NCBI RefSeq assembly: GCF_024205705.1 | Contig: NZ_CP073115.1 | Span: 2,415,062 to 2,479,061, forward strand | Length of the DNA stretch: 64,000 nucleotides | Direction: 5' to 3' | Source of the DNA: Neisseria subflava | Lineage (GTDB): Bacteria > Pseudomonadota > Gammaproteobacteria > Burkholderiales > Neisseriaceae | The notes under the pieces: generated by a model | Databases searched by the model: none | What the model saw: the letters and a program-made list of their open reading frames with translations, nothing else | What the model was told of the DNA's origin: nothing | Program-made: the position numbers and the translations under genes | Shown: piece by piece, positions 17,307-26,400 of the stretch | Numbering within the stretch: the first letter of the stretch is position 1 | Layout of the letters: the number at the start of each line of letters is the position of its first letter

Positions 17307-19616
17307 ATGCCTCAGCCGACCGCCAAACAGATTTTGCACGAAGTATTCGGTTATCCCGAATTTCGTGGCAAGCAGGAGGCTATTGTCAATGCTTTGGCCG
17401 GCGGCGAGAGTTTGATGGTGCTGATGCCGACGGGCGGGGGTAAGTCTTTGTGTTACCAGATTCCGGCGCTGATGCGCGAAGGCGTGGCGGTTGTCGTATC
17501 GCCGCTGATTGCGCTGATGAACGACCAAGTGGCCAGCCTGCATGTGGCCGGGATTGAAGCGGCGGCAGTCAACAGCAGCACATCGGCAGATGAGGCGCGC
17601 GAGATTGCCGACAAGCTTGCCCACGGCCGTCTGAAACTGCTTTATGTCGCGCCGGAACGCTTGGTTACCGATCGCTTTTTGCGTTTTCTCGACCAACAAA
17701 CCATCAGCCTGTTTGCTATTGATGAGGCGCATTGCGTCAGCCAATGGGGACACGATTTCCGCCCCGAATATCAACAGCTCGGCATGCTTGCCGAACGCTA
17801 TCCGAACGTCCCGCGCATCGCCCTGACCGCTACCGCCGATGCGGCCACGCGCGCCGACATCAAGCATTATCTGCACTTGGACAATGCGCCCGAATTTATT
17901 TCCAGCTTTGACCGCCCGAATATTTATTATCAGGTTATCGAAAAAAATAATGGCAAAAAACAATTGCTGGATTTCATCCGCAAGCAGATGCATGGGCAAA
18001 GCGGTATTGTGTATTGCCTAAGCCGCAAAAAAGTCGAGGATGTGGCGCAGTTTTTGTGTGAAAACGGCTTGGAGGCGATTCCGTATCATGCCGGTTTGAG
18101 CATGGACGTACGCGAGGAAAACCAACGCCGCTTTACGCATGAAGACAATATTATTGTGGTGGCGACCGTGGCGTTCGGCATGGGCATAGACAAACCCGAC
18201 GTGCGCTTTGTCGCCCATCTCGATATGCCCCAAAGTGTCGAACATTTCTATCAGGAATCGGGGCGCGCCGGCCGGGACGGGCTGCCTGCCGTGAGCTGGC
18301 TGTGTTACGGCTTGAACGATTGGGTGTTGCTGCGCGAACGGATTGCAGAAGGCAACAGCGACGAAGTGCAAAAGCAAATCGAAATGCAAAAACTCGATGC
18401 CATGCTTTCCGTCTGCGAAACTGCCGCCTGCCGCCGCGTACTGCTGCTCAAACATTTCGGCGAAGAATCCGAACCCTGCGGCCATTGCGACAACTGCCTG
18501 CATCCGCCCGTGCGGTTTGACGGCACGGTGTTGGTGCAAAAATTACTCAGCTGCGTGTACCGCGCCGGACAACGTTTTGCCGCCGGTTACATCACCAACC
18601 TTTTACGCGGCAAAAGCGACGATTGGATACAGCGCAACGGCCATGACAAGTTATCCACATTCGGCATCGGCAGCGAACAGACCGACAAAGAATGGCGCAG
18701 CGTCATCCGCCAGTGCATCAGCCTGGGCTATCTCACTGTTAACGTCGAGCAGCATCAAGCCCTGCAGCTGACCGAAGTGGCAAAAAAAGTCCTCAAGGGC
18801 GAAACCGAAGTCATGCTGCGCCCCCTGCGTCGCGAAAAAACGGCCACCCAAAAGCCGAAAGACGATTGGTTGCGCACCGAGCGCGAAGAGCGTTTGTGGC
18901 AGGCATTGCGCCAATGGCGGCAACAACGTGCCCGAGCAGAGGAAGTACCAGCCTATGTGGTTTGCGGCGACAAAACCCTGCGCGATATTGTCGAAAAAAT
19001 GCCCCGAAGTTTGGAAGACTTGCATCAAATCTACGGCTTGGGCGAGGCGAAAATCAATAAATTCGGTTTGGAGATACTCGACGTTTGCGAAACGGCCGAA
19101 GCCGGTACGGTTTCCACAGACAGTACACAAGTTATCCACAGCTTGGGCGGGCGCGAACAGGCCTTAAAACAGGCTTTGGAAACTTGGCGCGAGCAGCAGG
19201 CAAGTGCCGATAAAGTCACACTGGGAACGGTGTTCTCCAACGAAAGCATGGACGACTTGCTGACCAATACGCCTGCCGAACCCATCGATCTTTTAGGCGT
19301 GTATAAACTCGGCGAAAAACGCATCGAACAATACGGCGAGGGCATTTTAAACATCTGCCGCCCGTTTTCAGACGGCCTGAGCGAAGAGGACAAACGCAAA
19401 CGCCGATTGATGCGCCGCCTGCTTCAGTGGAACATCGATACTGCCCGTCATGAAGGCCTCGAAGCCTATCAGATATGCAGCAAAGTCACCCTGCGCGCCA
19501 TTGCCGCCCGACGGCCGCAGGATTTGGCAGAGCTGGCGGAAATCCACGGCATGAATGAGGAAAAAACCGACAAATATGGCGCGGAAATTGTCGAATTGTG
19601 CAAACAAGCGGATTAA
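17307..19616 (+). CDS. recQ: ATP-dependent DNA helicase RecQ with multiple HRDC domains
   Basis: 769 residues, longer than enterobacterial RecQ (about 610). Helicase motifs: MPTGGGKS (Walker A, near 42), DEAH (near 139), SGRAGRDG (motif VI). A zinc-binding cysteine set (C-R/CGHCDNC) and winged-helix domain follow. The extra C-terminal length contains three HRDC-like repeats, visible as recurring WR-Q..A..V/T...L..I....P..L..L..I.G.GE.K...YG blocks. Neisserial RecQ with three HRDC domains takes part in DNA repair and pilin antigenic variation. A single uptake sequence lies about 80 bp upstream. Confidence 0.96.
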   Translation: MPQPTAKQILHEVFGYPEFRGKQEAIVNALAGGESLMVLMPTGGGKSLCYQIPALMREGVAVVVSPLIALMNDQVASLHVAGIEAAAVNSSTSADEAREIADKLAHGRLKLLYVAPERLVTDRFLRFLDQQTISLFAIDEAHCVSQWGHDFRPEYQQLGMLAERYPNVPRIALTATADAATRADIKHYLHLDNAPEFISSFDRPNIYYQVIEKNNGKKQLLDFIRKQMHGQSGIVYCLSRKKVEDVAQFLCENGLEAIPYHAGLSMDVREENQRRFTHEDNIIVVATVAFGMGIDKPDVRFVAHLDMPQSVEHFYQESGRAGRDGLPAVSWLCYGLNDWVLLRERIAEGNSDEVQKQIEMQKLDAMLSVCETAACRRVLLLKHFGEESEPCGHCDNCLHPPVRFDGTVLVQKLLSCVYRAGQRFAAGYITNLLRGKSDDWIQRNGHDKLSTFGIGSEQTDKEWRSVIRQCISLGYLTVNVEQHQALQLTEVAKKVLKGETEVMLRPLRREKTATQKPKDDWLRTEREERLWQALRQWRQQRARAEEVPAYVVCGDKTLRDIVEKMPRSLEDLHQIYGLGEAKINKFGLEILDVCETAEAGTVSTDSTQVIHSLGGREQALKQALETWREQQASADKVTLGTVFSNESMDDLLTNTPAEPIDLLGVYKLGEKRIEQYGEGILNICRPFSDGLSEEDKRKRRLMRRLLQWNIDTARHEGLEAYQICSKVTLRAIAARRPQDLAELAEIHGMNEEKTDKYGAEIVELCKQAD

Positions 19617-19633
19617 TGGATTGCGATTATCAT

Positions 19634-19685
19634 CAAAGGCCGTCTGAAACCCAATCAAACATGGTGTTTCAGACGGCCTTTTTAA
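19634..19685. terminator. Inverted DUS pair after recQ
   Basis: AAAGGCCGTCTGAAAC...GTTTCAGACGGCCTTTTT, 18 bp past the recQ stop, with a T run. Confidence 0.85.
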
Positions 19686-19839
19686 ATTTTTAATCTTTAT
19701 AAAACAATGAATAAGAAAATATCTTCATTTATTTTGTCAGTTTTTTAAAGCTGCCGCGTCTAAACAGGCATGAAAAATGGGATGGTGCCGATGGATTTTT
19801 CGTCTCAGCCCATTCGACACACATCGATTAGGAAAATAA

Positions 19840-20289
19840 ATGAACACCTCATCCAACCCCTCTTGGCAGGCTGCTTTCGGTTTGTTGGCACTCAGGCTTT
19901 TTGCCGCGTATGAATTTCTTGAGTCCGGCCTGGAAAAATGGAACGGGGAAAACTGGTTTGCAGAAATAAACAGTCAATTTCCCTTTCCGTTCAATTTGTT
20001 TCCGGATACGGTCAACTGGAATTTGGCCATGTGGGCGGAACTGGTTTTGCCTGCGCTGCTCATCGTCGGCTTGGCAACGCGGCTGTCTGCGCTGGGATTG
20101 ATGGTTGTAACGGCTGTCGCATGGTCTGCGGTACATGCCGGCTTGGGTTACAATGTGTGCGACAACGGTTATAAAATGGCACTGATTTATTTGGTGGTTT
20201 TATTTCCTGTCCTATTGCAGGGCGCTGGCCGTCTGTCTTTGGATGCACTGCTGAAGAAACGCTGTTGCCGCATCAAGCATTTTCTTTAA
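19840..20289 (+). CDS. DoxX-family membrane protein of the MNIO/HvfA operon (HvfX-like)
   Basis: 149 residues with four hydrophobic helices typical of DoxX (FGLLALRLFAAYEFLESGLEKW; AELVLPALLIVGLATRL; VVTAVAWSAV; ALIYLVVLFPVLL). It is first in an operon with an HvfA-like peptide, a DUF692 enzyme and a DUF2063 protein, where DoxX members are a standard partner (HvfX). The role is inferred to be in the inner membrane, possibly in maturation or export of the peptide. A tandem copy of TCTTTAAGGATTA spans its stop codon region. Confidence 0.85.
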   Translation: MNTSSNPSWQAAFGLLALRLFAAYEFLESGLEKWNGENWFAEINSQFPFPFNLFPDTVNWNLAMWAELVLPALLIVGLATRLSALGLMVVTAVAWSAVHAGLGYNVCDNGYKMALIYLVVLFPVLLQGAGRLSLDALLKKRCCRIKHFL

Positions 20290-20308
20290 GGATTATCTTT
20301 AAGGATTA
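20283..20308 (+). repeat. Short tandem duplication across the hvfX stop
   Basis: TCTTTAAGGATTA occurs twice in a row. The first copy contains the stop codon of the DoxX gene. It looks like a slippage duplication and has no clear role. Confidence 0.5.
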
Positions 20309-20385
20309 ATGGTCGCGGGCCGACTTTAAATGCCCGATATTATCCCTTGATTTATTTAAACCCATATTTTAAAAAGGAAGTTGAA

Positions 20386-20658
20386 ATGAAAAAAAATGTA
20401 GCTGCTGCTCTAGCCGGTGCACTGTCCCTGTCTTTGGCTGCCGGTGTTGTTGCCGCTGATAAAGCCGCCAGCGACGTGGCCGTTGAGAAAACTGTTAAAG
20501 CTGCCGAAGGTACTTGCGGCGCGGCTGCCAAAGCCGGTGAAGGTGCTTGCGGCGCAGCCATGAAAAAAGCACACGCCAAAAAAGGCAAAGCATCTAAAGC
20601 CAAAGCTGCCAAAGTAGTAGAAGGCAAATGCGGCGAAGGTAAATGCGGTTCTAAATAA
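20386..20658 (+). CDS. HvfA-like RiPP precursor: secreted EGxCG-repeat, predicted copper-binding peptide
   Basis: 90 residues from the ATG at 20386 with AAGGAAG upstream. An N-terminal signal peptide (about 1-24, ending VVAA) is kept as leader. The mature part carries four EGxCG motifs: EGTCG (41-45), EGACG (52-56), EGKCG (79-83) and EGKCG (84-88), set in a Lys/Ala-rich chain. Family knowledge: in HvfA/BufA-type peptides the cysteines are converted by the MNIO enzyme encoded next door, and the products bind copper. The modification here is inferred from motif and operon. It has DUF2282-like composition and no other cysteines. Confidence 0.9.
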   Translation: MKKNVAAALAGALSLSLAAGVVAADKAASDVAVEKTVKAAEGTCGAAAKAGEGACGAAMKKAHAKKGKASKAKAAKVVEGKCGEGKCGSK

Positions 20659-20676
20659 TCCTGCAACATACCTTTA

Positions 20677-20713
20677 ACAAAGTCGCATTTTACAAACGAA
20701 AATGCGACTTTGT
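20677..20713 (+). promoter_or_regulatory. Perfect 15-bp-stem hairpin between precursor and enzyme genes
   Basis: ACAAAGTCGCATTTT (20677-20691), loop ACAAACG, AAAATGCGACTTTGT (20699-20713). The arms match at all 15 positions. No T run follows on the plus strand, so it is not a classic strong terminator. In this place, after an abundant small peptide gene and before its enzyme, an attenuator or mRNA 3'-end stabiliser is the likely role (inference). Confidence 0.7.
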
Positions 20714-20744
20714 CGTTCATACGGCACCATAACAGGACATCACC

Positions 20745-21587
20745 ATGATTCAACATGCAGGCTTGGGCTACCGCCGCGACTTGGCGGAAGACTTCCTCTC
20801 GCTTTCAGACGACAGCCCGATACGCTTTATCGAAGCCGCCCCCGAAAATTGGCTGAAAATGGGCGGCAGGGCGCGCAAACAGTTTGACCGCGTGGCGGAA
20901 CGGCTGCCGCTGGCATTGCACGGATTATCCATGTCGCTGGGCGGACAAGCCCCGCTGGATACTGCCTTGATAGACGGAATCAAAGAAATGATGCGCCGGT
21001 ATGACTGCACGTTTTTTTCCGACCATTTGAGCTACTGCCACGACGGCGGTCATCTTTACGATTTGTTGCCGCTGCCTTTCACTGAAGAAATGGTGCAACA
21101 TACCGCGCGGCGTATCCGCGAAGTGCAAGACCGGTTGGGCTGCCGTATTGCCGTAGAAAACACCTCCTACTACCTGCATTCTCCGCTTGCCGAAATGAAC
21201 GAAGTCGAGTTCCTTAACGCGGTTGCACGCGAAGCCGACTGCGGCATTCATTTGGACGTGAACAATATTTACGTCAACGCCGTCAATCACGGACTGTTGT
21301 CGCCTGAAGCCTTTTTAGAAAATGTGGATGCAGGGCGCGTGTGTTACATCCACATCGCCGGACACGATGTCGAAACCCCTGAGCTTTTAATTGATACCCA
21401 CGGCGCGGCGGTATTGCCGACCGTTTGGGATTTGCTCGAACTGGCCTATGCCAAGCTGCCGACGATTCCGCCCACCCTGTTGGAACGCGATTTCAATTTT
21501 CCGCCTTTTGCCGAACTCGAAGCCGAAGTCGCCAAAATTGCCGACTATCAAACGCGTGCCGGAAAGGAATACCGCCGTGCAGCCTGA
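20745..21587 (+). CDS. DUF692 multinuclear iron oxidase (MNIO), HvfB-like RiPP-modifying enzyme
   Basis: 280 residues with the TIM-barrel DUF692 pattern: FIEAAPENWL, HGLSMSLGG, DHLSYC, VENTSYYL, HLDVNNIYVNAVNHG and HIAGHDVE. These supply the His, Asp, Glu and Asn ligands for two to three iron ions. Family members oxidise cysteine residues of partner peptides (HvfA, BufA, MbnA). The operon provides both a candidate substrate and the DUF2063 partner. The stop overlaps the GTG start of the next gene by 11 bp. Confidence 0.93.
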   Translation: MIQHAGLGYRRDLAEDFLSLSDDSPIRFIEAAPENWLKMGGRARKQFDRVAERLPLALHGLSMSLGGQAPLDTALIDGIKEMMRRYDCTFFSDHLSYCHDGGHLYDLLPLPFTEEMVQHTARRIREVQDRLGCRIAVENTSYYLHSPLAEMNEVEFLNAVAREADCGIHLDVNNIYVNAVNHGLLSPEAFLENVDAGRVCYIHIAGHDVETPELLIDTHGAAVLPTVWDLLELAYAKLPTIPPTLLERDFNFPPFAELEAEVAKIADYQTRAGKEYRRAA

Positions 21588-22263
21588 AACTTCCGCCCAA
21601 TATCAACACCGCTTTGCCCAAGCCATACGCGAAGGCAAAGCCGCAGACGGATTGCCGCAAGAGCGGTTGAATGTCTATATCCGCCTGATACGCAACAATA
21701 TTCACAGCTTTATCGACCGCTGCTATACCGAAACGCTGCAATACTTTGATAGCGAAGAATGGGGCCGTCTGAAAGAGGGTTTCGTCCGCGACGCGCGCGC
21801 CCAAACGCCCTATTTTCAAGAAATCCCCGGCGAGTTTCTCCAATACTGCCAAAGCCTGCCGCTTTCAGACGACCTCTTGGCACTGATGGACTTTGAACAC
21901 ACCCAGCTGCTCGCCGAAACCGCTCAAATCGACAGCCAAGCCTCGTCCGCCGATTCAGATGATTTGGCGCACACCCTTTCTTCCGCCGCCTTTGTGCGCC
22001 GTTATCAGTATGACGTGACGGATGAATTGCATGAGGCGGAAACCGCTGTTTTGGTGTGGCGCGATAAGGAAGACGACGTGATGTACCAAACCCTCGACGG
22101 TTTCGACGCATTATTGCTGGAAACGCTGGCAGAGACGCCCACTTCCCTAAACGGCCTGCAAACCATGCTGGCAGAGTTCATGCCGTCTGAAAACGTTTGG
22201 CAGGACACATTAAGGCAAAAATGGACAGAATGGCTGGAACAAGGCATTTTGGTTGCGGCATAA
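21577..22263 (+). CDS. DUF2063 RiPP-recognition partner protein, HvfC-like
   Basis: 228 residues from the GTG at 21577 (MQPETSAQYQHRF), chosen because GGAAAGGAAT lies just upstream within the end of the DUF692 gene. The N-terminal DUF2063 domain shows the family pattern LNVYIRLIRNNIHSFIDRCY and the C-terminal half is a winged-helix-like domain. Known members bind the leader of the precursor and dock it on the MNIO. The 11-bp overlap with its partner gene implies translational coupling. A longer open frame starting at 21391 is only the overlap with the enzyme gene. Confidence 0.9.
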   Translation: MQPETSAQYQHRFAQAIREGKAADGLPQERLNVYIRLIRNNIHSFIDRCYTETLQYFDSEEWGRLKEGFVRDARAQTPYFQEIPGEFLQYCQSLPLSDDLLALMDFEHTQLLAETAQIDSQASSADSDDLAHTLSSAAFVRRYQYDVTDELHEAETAVLVWRDKEDDVMYQTLDGFDALLLETLAETPTSLNGLQTMLAEFMPSENVWQDTLRQKWTEWLEQGILVAA

Positions 22264-22405
22264 ATCAAGGCCGTCTGAAACGGGCGCAGTCGGTTTCGGT
22301 AAAACAAAAATACTACTGAAATCGTTTATAGATTCAATCGCATGCTCTTGCCGTATCAGCGTAAAATCAGAAGCATATTGATCATTCCTTTCATACTGAT
22401 ACATT

Positions 22406-22984
22406 ATGGCCCTACCCGAACTGACCGATGCCGAGCTTACCGAATCCCGTAAACTGCTGCTGCGCTTTGCCCATATCCAGCTGCCCGACCGCCCCGATTT
22501 GGCGGAAGACCTTGTGCAGGAAACCATGCTTTCCGCCTACCGCGCGGCCGAAGGTTTCAAAGGAGATGCACAAGTGAGTAGCTGGCTGTTTGCAATCTTA
22601 AAAAACAAAATTACCGACTGCCTGCGCCAAATCGGGCGGCAACGCCAAGTTTTCGTCACGCGCGACGAGGAAGCCTTGGATGAAGCTTTTGAAGGACATT
22701 TTGCCGCCGACGGGCATTGGACGGATGAAGGACAACCTCAGGGTTGGGACTCGCCCGAAGCCAGTTTGAACAATAAAGAGTTCTATCAAGTTTTGCAGAC
22801 CTGCCTCTACCACCTGCCGGAAAACACCGCCCGCGTGTTTACCATGAAAGAGATTCTTGGTTTTTCAAGCGATGAAATCCGCGAACAATGCGGCATCAGC
22901 CATGCCAACTACCACACCATCATGCACCGCGCGCGCGAAACCTTGCGCCAGTGCCTGCAAATCAAATGGTTCTCCCATGTCTGA
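22406..22984 (+). CDS. rpoE: ECF sigma factor (neisserial sigma-E), predicted regulator of the MNIO operon
   Basis: 192 residues. Region 2 is seen at DLVQETMLSAYRAAEGFKGD and region 4 at EILGFSSDEIREQCGISHAN with HRARETLRQCL. It lies 142 bp after the DUF2063 gene and is followed 12 bp later by a zinc-finger anti-sigma gene. In N. meningitidis the homologous sigma-E and its anti-sigma MseR are encoded beside the same DoxX/DUF692/DUF2063 genes and control them together with a methionine sulfoxide reductase. That regulation is inferred here by synteny. Confidence 0.92.
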   Translation: MALPELTDAELTESRKLLLRFAHIQLPDRPDLAEDLVQETMLSAYRAAEGFKGDAQVSSWLFAILKNKITDCLRQIGRQRQVFVTRDEEALDEAFEGHFAADGHWTDEGQPQGWDSPEASLNNKEFYQVLQTCLYHLPENTARVFTMKEILGFSSDEIREQCGISHANYHTIMHRARETLRQCLQIKWFSHV

Positions 22985-22996
22985 CAGGAAAATGCC

Positions 22997-23170
22997 ATGA
23001 AAAAATGCCGCAAAATAACCGATCTGATTTCCAAACAGCAAGACCAAGTGCGTCTCAGTCTTTTTAACCGCATTGCCCTTGCCGTGCACCTGTCGCTCTG
23101 TCCCCGTTGCCGCGAATATAAGAAACAGCTCGAATTAATCAGCAACGCCATGCACAAGATGTTTCGATGA
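22997..23170 (+). CDS. Small zinc-finger anti-sigma factor, MseR-like
   Basis: 57 residues starting at 22997 with ACAGGAAA upstream, 12 bp after the sigma gene. It carries the anti-sigma signature HxxxCxxC (HLSLCPRC) after a helical N-terminus (MKKCRKITDLISKQQDQVRL). The size is that of a one-domain anti-sigma that binds its ECF partner in the cytoplasm. In meningococcus the equivalent MseR is reported to work without zinc although it keeps the motif. An uptake-sequence terminator follows immediately. Confidence 0.85.
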   Translation: MKKCRKITDLISKQQDQVRLSLFNRIALAVHLSLCPRCREYKKQLELISNAMHKMFR

Positions 23171-23173
23171 TTC

Positions 23174-23223
23174 AAAAAAGGCCGTCTGAAACCTACCCCT
23201 GTCAGTTTCAGACGGCCTTTTTG
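23174..23223. terminator. Inverted DUS pair ending the hvf/sigma-E unit
   Basis: AAAAAGGCCGTCTGAAAC...GTTTCAGACGGCCTTTTT starting 4 bp past the anti-sigma stop codon. Strong T run. Confidence 0.85.
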
Positions 23224-23362
23224 TGTCCGCTTGATTTATCGCTAATCTTGAATAAGCCGTGGCTGGCCGCTCATTTTTTTAGTTGCCTTTATTTTCAAAC
23301 TTGCGCCGTTGGCCTTTGTCTTTTGAGGCATGGGAGAAAGATTCTAATACGGTAGAACAAGA

Positions 23363-23403
23363 TAAAGGCCGTCTGAAAGATGAATTTCAGACGGCCTTTT
23401 TCA
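23363..23403. terminator. Inverted DUS pair after tamB
   Basis: AAAGGCCGTCTGAAAG...TTTCAGACGGCCTTTTT, 7 bp beyond the tamB stop (minus strand). Confidence 0.82.
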
Positions 23404-23409
23404 CGGCTT

Positions 23410-26400
23410 TTAGTGTTGTTCTTCCGGCTCGGGTTCGTCTTTGCCGAACCAGTTGTCAAAGCGGATGGTGTATTTCAATTCGCCGCCGGATGAGCGTGTG
23501 CCGATGCGGGCAATGGCTTGGATGGCGCGGGTCAGTTGGTACACGAGTTTGACGGATTGTTCGGCGCTGGAGATGCCATATTCGTAACCTACGTAGAGGT
23601 TGTTGGTGAGCTGTTTGCCGACGGTCAGGACTTGTTCGGCAGGGTTGAGCTCGCCGGTTTGGGCGTTGCGGCTGCGTTTGCTGGTAAAGCCCAAATCATC
23701 GACAAGGCCGATGCGGTCGTTGACTTGGCCGGCAAGCAATGCGCTGGCGGCGGCGGAGAGTGTGGCGTTGTCGCCGTCGCTGCCGCTGCTGGCACGGTTG
23801 AGGATGAGCCAGGAGAGTTTGTCTTTTTCGCTCATGGCTTCTTTGGCAACCAAGGTCACGCGCGGATTGTTGAGGCTGCCGAGGACTTCGACACCTGCCC
23901 CGACCGGGGAGAGACGGCGTTCGGCACGGATGTTGAGGTTTGGATTGGTCAGCGGGCCGACAAAGGAAACCGAGCCTTTGGTGATGTCGAGGTCTTGGCC
24001 GTAGGCTTTGTAGCGGCCTTTGACAACGCGCACGGTACCGACACCTTGGACGGCTTCGCCCGGACGTGATGTGATGGCCAGTTTGCCGCCGATGGTAACG
24101 TCTGCGCCGTAGCCGACAAAACGGACATTGTCGTTGATGTTCAAGACAAGGTTCAGATTAATCGGCGTGGTGGCCGTTGCTTCTTTTTTAGTTTCACCCA
24201 ATACGACCACGTCGTCGTCGAGGGTCGGCATGGAGGATTTTTGCGAACCGAACATGCCGTAGTCGGTGTTGAGCGTGCCGTTGAGCGATACGCCTTTTTC
24301 CGGATTGTAGAGGACTTTGGCCGCACCGGAGAGCTGCAGTCGGCGGTTTGGACGCGAGAGGGTGCGGTATTTGTCGAAGACGATGTCCACGTCGACATCG
24401 GGGTTGGCGTTGGCAAGGTTGACCGCGCCTTTGAGCTCAATCGTGCCGCCACGGTGGAATTTGAGGCTGTCGATCACCCATTTTTGACCCTGCAGGCGCG
24501 AACGCAATACGCCGTTGTCGAGAATCAGGCCTTGGGTTTGATGGCGGTAATAGAGGTTGTCGCCATTAATCAGGCCGCTCAGTTGCGGATCGTTCAGACG
24601 GCCTGCCAAGTTGACGGCGGCGTTCAGACGGCCTTTGAGGGTTTGGCCGACGGGCAGGAAGTTGCGGAAGACTTCGAGGTTGGCAACGTTCAGGTTGAGT
24701 TTGCCGCTCAGAGGGGCGGTATCGAAGCTGGTGCCTTGACCGATGTTGACGGTACCGTCGGCACGGCCGTAATTGGTTTGGAGGTCGAGGTTGCTGTTGA
24801 TAGTAGGCGAACCGAGTCGGCCACCGATGGTGGCGGTCGCGTTTAGACGGCCTGCAATGCCTTGGGCTGTCGCCGGCATAAAGGATTTGAGCGAGCCCAA
24901 ATCGGGAACGCTGATATTGACTTTGCCGCTGACGGGGGCGTTGTTGATGTTGTTGCCGAACTGCTGGGCGATGCCGAGTGTGCCGTCAACTTTGCCGAAA
25001 CGGGTGTTGCCTTCCAGCGTGCTGTCGATGCGGCCGTTTTGGAAACGGGTGCGCAGGGCGAGCGCGGAAAGTCCCAAAGGCTGTTTGTTTTTCGGGTCTT
25101 TGCCCGGCAGAATGATGTCGCCGCCTTGACGGTTGATGTTGAGGAAGCCGCGCGCGTTTTGACTGTACGCCAAATCCCAGTCGCCGCCCAAGACGAGGTT
25201 GTGTTCGATAGGCGGAGTGTAGAAGTTGTGCAATTCGGTAATGTGCAGATTTTGTGCGCTGCCTTTACTGGTAATGCCGGCTTTCTTGTCCCAAACGAAA
25301 TTTTGCAGGTTGAGGTTGCCGCCCATGGCCGCCCAGCGTGCGCTGCTGAGGGAAACACGTTCGCTGCCGGCTTCGAGGTTGAGGCGGTTTTGCAGTTTGA
25401 GGTTGAACGCGCCGCTGATGTCGAGCGTGTCGACCGTGCCTTTCCATTGGGTTTGGTCTTTGTTGAGGCCGCCGGTGGCGTCGAGGTTGAGCTTGTAGCG
25501 TTTGTTGTCCACCGCCATGCTGCTGTTGCCGCGGATGTGGTGGTGCGAGCCTGTGCCGCTGATGAGCAGGTTGACGTTGTCAATCATGGCCGCGCCGCCG
25601 GAGACGGCGATGTGTTCACCTTTAATATCGGCACTCAACGGACGGTTGGTATCGGGCGAACCTTTAAGCTTGAAGTCGAGGGTACGGATGTTGACGGTAT
25701 CGGCGACTTTGAAGTTGCGCGCTTCGCCGTTCAAATCGGCTTCAAGGGTTTTGAGGCCGTCTGAAAAACTGCCGGAGATGTAGCCGCGCGCGTTGAGCAG
25801 GCCGCCCAAGCCGAAGCCGAAACGCGACAAATCGGGGGCGGTAATATTGAGGTTGAGGCGGTCGCCTTTTTTGCCGAAGCTGCCGTTGGTTTTGACGATG
25901 TTGCTGCCAAGGGTCAGGTCGGTCAGGGCGCGCGCGAGGTGTTTGTTTTCATAGGCGATGTCGGCTTTGCCGCTGAGCGGAACGCCGTTGAGCGTACTCG
26001 GTGCGAACTGCATTTTGCCGGCGAATTTCTCTTGCGCCAGTATGCCGGTCAAGTTGATGTTGCCGTTGACGCTGCCTTGCGGAAGCTGCGGATCGATGCG
26101 TGCAGGGTTGAAGGCTTTGCTGACGATGTCCAATTGCAGTTTGCGGTCTTTGAAGAGTTCGAGCGAGCCTTTGGCATTGAGTTCGCCGCCGTTTTGCGGA
26201 ACCAGGCGGACTTTGTCGAGCTTGAGCGTGCGCTGGCCGAGCTGTTTGTCGGTTTGGAAAAACAGCATGCCGTCTGTACGCGCAAATCCGCTGTCGAGAT
26301 TCCAGTTGACAACGGGGGAGGAGGTTTCGCCTTTGACGTCGATACTGCCGTTCAGACGGCCTGCAATGTTTTGACGCACAAAGTCGTCTGCGCCGGTATT

